Assembly (NCBI RefSeq): GCF_016583645.1
Contig: NZ_NRRL01000014.1
Span: forward strand, 1-64,000
DNA length: 64,000 nucleotides
Reading direction: 5' to 3'
From: Rhodovibrio sodomensis
GTDB taxonomy: Bacteria > Pseudomonadota > Alphaproteobacteria > Kiloniellales > Rhodovibrionaceae
In this document: in pieces, positions 59,328 to 64,000 of the stretch
Layout of the letters: every line of letters starts with the position of its first letter
How positions within the stretch are numbered: position 1 is the stretch's first letter
Made by a program: the position numbers and the translations under genes
The notes under the pieces: generated by a model
Told to the model about the DNA's origin: nothing
The model's input: the letters and a program-made list of their open reading frames with translations, nothing else
Databases searched by the model: none

Positions 59328-61175
59328 CTACTCCGCCGCATCCGGCCGGGCGTCGGCGCTGAGCGCCTGCGCCTGGTCGAACTGCAGGGCGGCCAGACGG
59401 GCGTACAGGCCGTTCTTCTCCAACAGCTCGTGGTGGGTTCCGGTCTCGACGATCCGTCCGCGGTCCATCACCACCAGCCGGTCGGCCTTGAGCACGGTCG
59501 CCAGGCGGTGCGCGATGATCAGGGTCGTGCGCCCCTGCATCAGATGGTCGAGCGCTTCCTGCACGACCTTCTCGCTCTCCGCGTCGAGCGAACTGGTCGC
59601 CTCGTCCAGCAGCAGCACCTCGGGGTTCTTCAGGATCGCCCGGGCGATTGCGACGCGCTGGCGCTGGCCGCCGGACAGGCGCACGCCGCGTTCGCCCAGG
59701 AAGGCGCTGAAGCCGTCGGGCAGTTCCTCGATGAACGCGCGGGCGTTGGCCGCCTCCGCCGCGGCGATCACCTCGTCGTCGCGCGCGTCCGGCCGGCCGT
59801 AGCGGATGTTCTCCATGGCATCGGCGGAGAAGATCACCGGCTCCTGCGGCACCAGACCGGTGTGCCGGCGCAGCTCCGACGGGTCGGCGTTCTGAAGATC
59901 GACGCCGTCCAGCGTCACCCGTCCGCTGGTCGGGTCGTAGAAGCGCAGCAGCAGCTGGAACACGGTTGTCTTGCCCGCACCCGACGGCCCGACCAGCGCG
60001 ACCTTCTCGCCGCGCCGGACCTCCAGATCGAAGCCGTTGAGCGCCGCAGAATCCGGGCGGGAGGGGTAGTGGAACACGACGCTGTCGAAGCCGACCCGCC
60101 CCTGCACCGGGCTTGGCAGCGGGGTCGGGTTGTCCGGCGCGTCGATCGCGGTCTCGGTCGCCAGCAGGTCGAACAGCCGCTCGGTCGCGCCGGCGGCACG
60201 CTGCAGATCGCCGACCACGTCGGACAGCCCGCCGACCGAACCCGCGACCACGACCGAGTAGAACACGAACGCGGACAGCTGGCCGGCGGTGATCTCCCCG
60301 TCCAGCACCGCATGCCCGCCGACCCAGAGCACCACCGCGATCGCCCCAAATACCAGCAGGATCACCATCGCGGTCAGGGAGGCACGGGCGATCGTGCGCT
60401 TGATCGCGGTGTCGAAAGCGTTCTCCACGCGCTCCTGAAAGCGCGCGCGGTCGATCGGCTCGTGGTTGAACGCCTGCACCGTGCGGATGTTGGACAGGCT
60501 CTCGTCGACATAGACGCCGACGTCGGCGACCCGGTCCTGGCTGGCGCGGGACAGCTTGCGGACCTGCCGGCCGTAGACGATCACCGGGATCAGCACCAGC
60601 GGCACCACCAGGAAGACCAGCCCGGTCAGCCGGGGCGAGGTGGCGAACAAGAGCGCGACACCGCCGACCAGGGTCAGGATGTTGCGCAGCGCGATCGGTA
60701 CGCTGGTGCCGACCACGACCTGCAGCAGCGTGGTGTCGGTGGTCAGGCGCGACAGCACCTCACCCGTGCGCGTGGTCTCGAAAAAGCCGGGCGACATGCC
60801 GATCACGTGCCGGAACACGTCGCGCCGGACGTCGGCGACCACGCGCTCGCCCAGCCAGGTCACCAGGTAGAAGCGCGCGAACGCCGCGAGCGCCAGGATC
60901 GCGACCACGCCGAACAGCACCAGCACCGCCTGGTCGAGCAGCGCCGCGTCGCCCTCGGCGAACCCCTGGTCGATCAGCAGCTGCAGCCCGCGCCCGAGCG
61001 CGAGCGTGGTTCCGGCCGCGGCGACCAGCGACAGCAGGGACAGCAGCAGATAGCCCTTGTAGGGCCGCAGATAGGCCCACAGACGCGCCAGCACCTTGAC
61101 GTTCTTGCTGCGCGGCCGGTCCGGCCGTCGGTTGCTGTCCTGTTCGACCGTCGACTTCTCGCGCATGCTCGCCAT
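59328..61175 (-). CDS. ABC exporter with fused permease and ATPase (MsbA/MdlB-like)
   Basis: A 615-residue half-transporter: six transmembrane helices in residues about 40-340 and an ATPase domain from about 375, with Walker [10 protein letters not shown], signature [14 protein letters not shown], Walker [13 protein letters not shown] and the switch-His region [14 protein letters not shown]. Proteins of this type flip lipids or export drugs and act as dimers. The substrate is not predictable. It is divergent from rpmE, a neighbourhood conserved in related bacteria. Confidence 0.92.
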   Translation of the reverse strand: MASMREKSTVEQDSNRRPDRPRSKNVKVLARLWAYLRPYKGYLLLSLLSLVAAAGTTLALGRGLQLLIDQGFAEGDAALLDQAVLVLFGVVAILALAAFARFYLVTWLGERVVADVRRDVFRHVIGMSPGFFETTRTGEVLSRLTTDTTLLQVVVGTSVPIALRNILTLVGGVALLFATSPRLTGLVFLVVPLVLIPVIVYGRQVRKLSRASQDRVADVGVYVDESLSNIRTVQAFNHEPIDRARFQERVENAFDTAIKRTIARASLTAMVILLVFGAIAVVLWVGGHAVLDGEITAGQLSAFVFYSVVVAGSVGGLSDVVGDLQRAAGATERLFDLLATETAIDAPDNPTPLPSPVQGRVGFDSVVFHYPSRPDSAALNGFDLEVRRGEKVALVGPSGAGKTTVFQLLLRFYDPTSGRVTLDGVDLQNADPSELRRHTGLVPQEPVIFSADAMENIRYGRPDARDDEVIAAAEAANARAFIEELPDGFSAFLGERGVRLSGGQRQRVAIARAILKNPEVLLLDEATSSLDAESEKVVQEALDHLMQGRTTLIIAHRLATVLKADRLVVMDRGRIVETGTHHELLEKNGLYARLAALQFDQAQALSADARPDAAE

Positions 61176-61407
61176 TCTGCGGTTGCCCTGCCGGCACGTG
61201 GTGGTTGCTTCCGCCCTGCGGATTAAGCCCGCCGACCGGCGCCAAACTCGATTGCCGACAGACGTATCTCACCCGCCGCGAGCGGGCAACCGGCGGGACC
61301 GGCCGGGGCGACCTGCCGCGCGAGGACGCGCGTGCGCGCGCCCCCTTGCGTCCGGCGGCGGCGGTGCCTATAACCTGCGCCACCGCGCGAGCAGGAGCAG
61401 CGAAGCG

Positions 61408-61647
61408 ATGAAGAAAGACATCCACCCCGACTACCACGAGATCACGGTCGTGATGACCGACGGCAGCGAGTTCAAGACCCGCTCCACCTACGGCAAGGCC
61501 GGGGACTCGCTGCGTCTGGAGATCGACCCGAAGACCCACTCCGCCTGGACCGGCGTCCACCGCGTCGCGACCCAGGGCGGCCAGATGCAGAAGTTCAGCG
61601 AGCGCTTCGGCAACCTGGGCAACCTGTCCGGCAAGAAGCGCGGCTAA
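61408..61647 (+). CDS. rpmE: 50S ribosomal protein L31
   Basis: A 79-residue L31 with the standard [19 protein letters not shown] start. The zinc-binding CxxC pairs of the classical type are missing (the region reads [10 protein letters not shown]), so it is the C-minus form that does not need zinc. The ribosome binding site GCAGGAGCAG precedes the ATG. A strong hairpin terminator follows. Confidence 0.97.
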   Translation: MKKDIHPDYHEITVVMTDGSEFKTRSTYGKAGDSLRLEIDPKTHSAWTGVHRVATQGGQMQKFSERFGNLGNLSGKKRG

Positions 61648-61684
61648 CCGCACCGCGCGCCGACCCAAGGCCACAGACGCGTAG

Positions 61685-61717
61685 AAGGGCATTCGCCACC
61701 CGGCGGATGCCCTTTTT
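61685..61717 (+). terminator. Rho-independent terminator of rpmE
   Basis: AAGGGCATTCGCC (61685-61697) pairs, with one mismatch, with GGCGGATGCCCTT (61702-61714), and TTTTT follows. It can also serve the convergent RcdA-like gene. Confidence 0.9.
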
Positions 61718-61758
61718 GCGTTTCCTCCACGCGCCCGGCTCGTCCACGCCCGGCTGGT

Positions 61759-62139
61759 TCACGCCCGGCCGGCCGGCTCCAGCATCATGTCCAGGCGCTG
61801 GATGCGTTCGTAGAGGGCGCGCGAGCGGGTCAACAGGTCGCCCAGGCGGGCGGGCAGCCGGTCGGGATCGACCGCGGGCTCGGCCAGGCAGGTATCCTGC
61901 CCGCCCAGGCGGTTTTCCGGCTGCGCCGCCGCGTCGCGGGCGACCTCGCCGTCGTTGACCGCCCGCTGCAGCATCAGCCACGCCATCACCTGGGTGATCC
62001 GCGCGGTCACGCGCATTTCCTCGCAGCTCGCGACCAGCTGGGTGTCGTGGTCCAGGGCCGCCTTGTCCGCCGGCGCCTGGCTGGCGATGTAGTCGCGCAC
62101 CTCGCGCGTCAGCGCCAGCGCCTCGTCGTAAGTGCGCAT
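61759..62139 (-). CDS. DUF1465 family protein (RcdA-like)
   Basis: DUF1465 includes Caulobacter RcdA, an adaptor in ClpXP-dependent degradation of CtrA. The sequence MRTYDEALALTREVRDYIAS, SCEEMRVTARITQVMAWLML and the terminal LLTRSRALYERIQRLDMML match the three-helix family. The ATG at 62139 gives only 126 aa; a GTG at 62205 would give 148 aa, nearer the usual 160-175, so the true start may be upstream. The rpmE-DUF1465 adjacency is conserved in Alphaproteobacteria. Confidence 0.82.
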   Translation of the reverse strand: MRTYDEALALTREVRDYIASQAPADKAALDHDTQLVASCEEMRVTARITQVMAWLMLQRAVNDGEVARDAAAQPENRLGGQDTCLAEPAVDPDRLPARLGDLLTRSRALYERIQRLDMMLEPAGRA

Positions 62140-62409
62140 GATCAGCGCACCGGTATCGACGATGTTGCGCGTGCTGTCGCCCTGGGGGGTCCCGCTGTGA
62201 GGCACTGATAAGCCGTCCGGCTGTTGTTGAGAGAAAACGCGCCCGGTTTTGAAACCGCGTCGCCGCGGGCCGGCGCTGTGTCGGCGCGAGCCTACGCCGG
62301 TGAGCTTAACAAGCGGTTGGCAGCACCTTGAAGCGAAATTCGTCCCCGCACCTGCCATGCCGGGTCGGGAGCGGCGGCTTCGCCCTGCGGCGATTTCGCA
62401 TGCCACCCT

Positions 62410-62439
62410 CTTGAACCGCGGCCCGGGCTTCCCAGCTAT
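62410..62439 (+). promoter_or_regulatory. RpoH (sigma-32) type promoter of the second hsp20
   Basis: CTTGAA (62410-62415) is followed after 15 bp by CCCAGCTAT (62431-62439). The 15-bp spacer equals that of the first hsp20 promoter. The implied leader is about 170 nt. Confidence 0.45.
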
Positions 62440-62590
62440 AGATCGCTTCGGGCCCGAGACAGGCAAGGTGGGCCGAACAAGCTTCCGTCAACGCCGCTTG
62501 CCGGGTTCGGAAGACGGCCGCCGCGCCGGGCGCCGGAGCACCCCATCACGCGGCCTTTCGACCTTTGGGTGGATGGCCGCGCGGTCCGTA

Positions 62591-62609
62591 TCGCTTGCAG
62601 CAAAAGGAT
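62591..62609 (+). promoter_or_regulatory. ROSE-like RNA thermometer motif before the second hsp20
   Basis: TCGCT (62591-62595) precedes AAGGA (62604-62608), nine bases before the ATG at 62619. TCGCT matches the U(U/C)GCU anti-ribosome-binding-site motif of ROSE elements. The loop is long, so the call is weaker than for the first hsp20. Confidence 0.35.
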
Positions 62610-62618
62610 ATGGTTGCC

Positions 62619-63077
62619 ATGCGTACCTACGACTTCAGCCCCCTGCTCCGCTCCGCCGTCGGTTTCGACCGGATGGCACAGATGATGGACAGCCTCGCCC
62701 GCGGCGAGGAGACCGGCTACCCGCCCTACAATATCGAGAAGCTGGGCGAAGACGCCTATCGGATCACCATGGCCGTCGCCGGCTTCGGCGAGGACGAGCT
62801 GGAGGTGAGCACCAAGGACACCACCCTGGTGGTCGCCGGCAAGGCGAAGGAGGCCGAGGGTGAGGGCAGCTTCCTGCATCGCGGCATCGCCCGGCGCGCT
62901 TTCGAGCGCCGGTTCGCGCTCGCCGAGCACATCAAGGTGACCGGCGCGCACCTGGAGAACGGCCTGCTGCACGTCGAGCTGGTCCGCGAGGTGCCGGAGG
63001 CGAAGAAGCCGCGCACCATCGAGATCCAGCGCGGCGCGCCCGAGCAGCCGAAGGTGATCGAGAGCCAGGCCGCGTAA
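62619..63077 (+). CDS. Small heat shock protein, Hsp20/IbpA family
   Basis: A 152-residue holdase chaperone of the class A (IbpA) type: MRTYDFSPLLRSAVGFDRM, GYPPYNIEKLGEDAYRITMA, RGIARRAFERRFAL and NGLLHVELVREVPE. It is a paralogue of the protein encoded at 19,539 but without the long tail. Start 62619 is preferred to the ATG at 62610 because the AGGA site is then at normal distance. No DUF1150 gene accompanies this copy. Confidence 0.94.
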   Translation: MRTYDFSPLLRSAVGFDRMAQMMDSLARGEETGYPPYNIEKLGEDAYRITMAVAGFGEDELEVSTKDTTLVVAGKAKEAEGEGSFLHRGIARRAFERRFALAEHIKVTGAHLENGLLHVELVREVPEAKKPRTIEIQRGAPEQPKVIESQAA

Positions 63078-63519
63078 GCCGCACCGGCTCGGTTCTCAGC
63101 GCCGACCACGTCAGCCGGCCGGGCCCGCCCCGGCCGGCTTTCTTGGTCTCTCTTCAAGCAGTTAGAGAAAAATTCACGATGAAGGTCGACTCGACCTTCA
63201 TCGATTTCGCTCTAGGCCCTTCCGGCCCGCCAGACCATGTCCTTTGCACGGGCCCCGCCAGGGCCCTTGGGCGGCTGGCGCGTCGGCAGCCGTGTACAGG
63301 TTTGTGGCGCTCTCGGGCGATCGAACATGATGCCTTCGCCGCAGGCACGACCGGTCGTGGCTCGCCCGGCATAGCGCCTGAGCGGCCATTGCCGGCCGCC
63401 CTCCCGGGCGGCCGGCGGTGCGTCCCGATAAGCGTGTTGCGCGAATCGATTACCCGTCCGCCGCTCCCGCCGGTATACTGGGCATATACCCCGAGGTCGG
63501 TGCGGTCAGGAGGCTGACG
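63078..63519. other. Intergenic region with a palindromic repeat
   Basis: This 442-bp gap after hsp20 holds one hairpin of the dispersed repeat (63163-63214). A GC-rich hairpin-like GGCCGGGCCCGCCCCGGCC at about 63,117-63,135 may terminate hsp20. No gene is supported. Confidence 0.5.
63163..63214. repeat. Composite palindromic repeat, hairpin-2-only copy C
   Basis: TAGAGAAAAATTCACGATGA, AGGTCGACTCGACCT and TCATCGATTTCGCTCTA match hairpin 2 of copies A and B at exactly the same length, 52 bp. The linker (TCTTCAAGCAGT) is also present just upstream, but hairpin 1 is missing. Confidence 0.8.
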
Positions 63520-64000
63520 ATGGTTGCGTATTCTTCCCTGCGGGACGACTTGAAGACCGGGGACATCATCCTGATGAGCGGCGAATCCATCTTCTCCTGG
63601 ACCATCCGGCGGTTCACCGGAAGCACCTGGTCGCACGTCGGCATGGTCGTCCGCAGCGAGGAGCTGGACGCCGTGCTGCTGTGGGAATCCACCACCACCG
63701 GCCATCCCGAGGACGCCGCCACCCCGAAAGGCCGGGAGCCCAAGCCGGGCGTCCAGCTGCCGCCGCTCAGCAAACGGGTGCGGGACTACGACGGCAAGGT
63801 GGCCGTCCGGCAACTGAACCGTGCGTTGACCAAAAAGGAAGTCGCCAGCCTCACGGCCTTCCGGCACGAGGTGAAAGACCGGGATTACGACTACGACGCG
63901 CTGGAACTGCTTCGCTCCGCCATGGACGAGGGGCTGTTCTGGCGCAACCGCGAGGATCTGCAGAGCTTCTTCTGCAGCGAGCTGATCGCCGAGAGTTACC
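63520..64000 (+). CDS. Permuted papain-like (NlpC/P60 superfamily, YiiX-like) hydrolase, C-terminus cut by window edge
   Basis: The first 160 codons are visible. The protein starts MVAYSSLRDDLKTGDIILMS with a strong AGGAGG site. It shows the circularly permuted cysteine peptidase arrangement: the catalytic His in TWSHVGMVV near residue 41 precedes the Cys in FFCSELIAES near residue 153. YiiX-like members are amidases of uncertain substrate. The frame is open to the last base. Confidence 0.82.
   Translation, partial: MVAYSSLRDDLKTGDIILMSGESIFSWTIRRFTGSTWSHVGMVVRSEELDAVLLWESTTTGHPEDAATPKGREPKPGVQLPPLSKRVRDYDGKVAVRQLNRALTKKEVASLTAFRHEVKDRDYDYDALELLRSAMDEGLFWRNREDLQSFFCSELIAESY

Larger units (their letters stand above)
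62140..62618. other. Divergent regulatory region between RcdA-like and hsp20 genes
   Basis: This 479-bp segment carries no supported gene apart from a possible N-terminal extension of the RcdA-like protein (to 62205). It contains a candidate heat-shock promoter at 62,410 and a second, poorer CTTGAA/CCCC pair at 62,327-62,347 on the plus strand. Confidence 0.5.

Overview
The window is a GC-rich, densely coding chromosomal segment of an alphaproteobacterium, most likely of the Rhodospirillales. This rests on gene order more than on any single sequence. The block rnd-lptC-lptA-lptB-rpoN-hpf-ptsN, the hsp20-DUF1150 pair, the ABC exporter / rpmE / DUF1465 (RcdA-like) group and the SRAP, NDUFA9-like and DUF3108 genes are a typical alphaproteobacterial set. 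The genus cannot be fixed from this window. No prophage, CRISPR array or rRNA was seen. One tRNA (Val, anticodon CAC) is present.

Layout. 1-1.8 kb: a small AT-richer island with the first codons of an IS66-like transposase and a translationally coupled exonuclease/nucleotidyltransferase pair. 1.8-9.7 kb: glutamate synthase, with gltD and gltB separated by a DUF29-fusion protein and a glutathione S-transferase. 10-12 kb: uppP and an NDUFA9-like reductase, convergent. 12.2-19.1 kb: the RNase D, LPS transport, sigma-54, HPF and PtsN block. 19.2-20.1 kb: a heat-shock unit. 20.3-22.7 and 36.1-38.5 kb: two closely similar CoxL-like molybdenum hydroxylase large subunits. 22.7-27.5 kb: an Mla-type lipid transport operon. 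27.9-32.7 kb: a branched-chain-amino-acid-type ABC transporter followed by ferredoxin-NADP reductase. 33-44 kb: mixed housekeeping genes, a tRNA, a PemK/AbrB toxin-antitoxin pair, an orphan TRAP binding protein, a glycosyltransferase and hydrolases. 44.3-49.7 kb: a DAB inorganic carbon uptake operon (LysR, DabB, DabA, PII-like). 49.9-52.9 kb: a B12-binding light-sensor-like protein, a HEPN-like protein, acylphosphatase and LipB. 53-64 kb: malic enzyme, MgtE, a periplasmic metallo-hydrolase, a PAS protein, an ABC exporter, L31, RcdA-like, a second Hsp20 and a truncated papain-like hydrolase.

How genes work together. LptC, LptA and LptB supply the bridge and ATPase of LPS export. Mla-like E/F/D plus a lipoprotein handle phospholipid traffic, and UppP recycles the lipid carrier, so envelope biogenesis is a recurrent theme. 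GltBD, RpoN and PtsN belong to nitrogen metabolism and its control. DabAB, MaeB and the PII-like protein concern inorganic carbon and C4 metabolism. Both Hsp20 genes carry a similar RpoH-type promoter and a ROSE-like motif over the ribosome binding site.

Three families of intergenic palindromes mark the window. The most distinctive is a composite two-hairpin element, with two complete copies, one half copy and two decayed copies between 44 and 63.3 kb, that abuts or overlaps stop codons. The best candidates for undescribed biology are the nuclease/nucleotidyltransferase pair at the left edge, the DUF29 fusion inside the glt cluster, the B12 sensor without a DNA-binding domain, and this repeat family.
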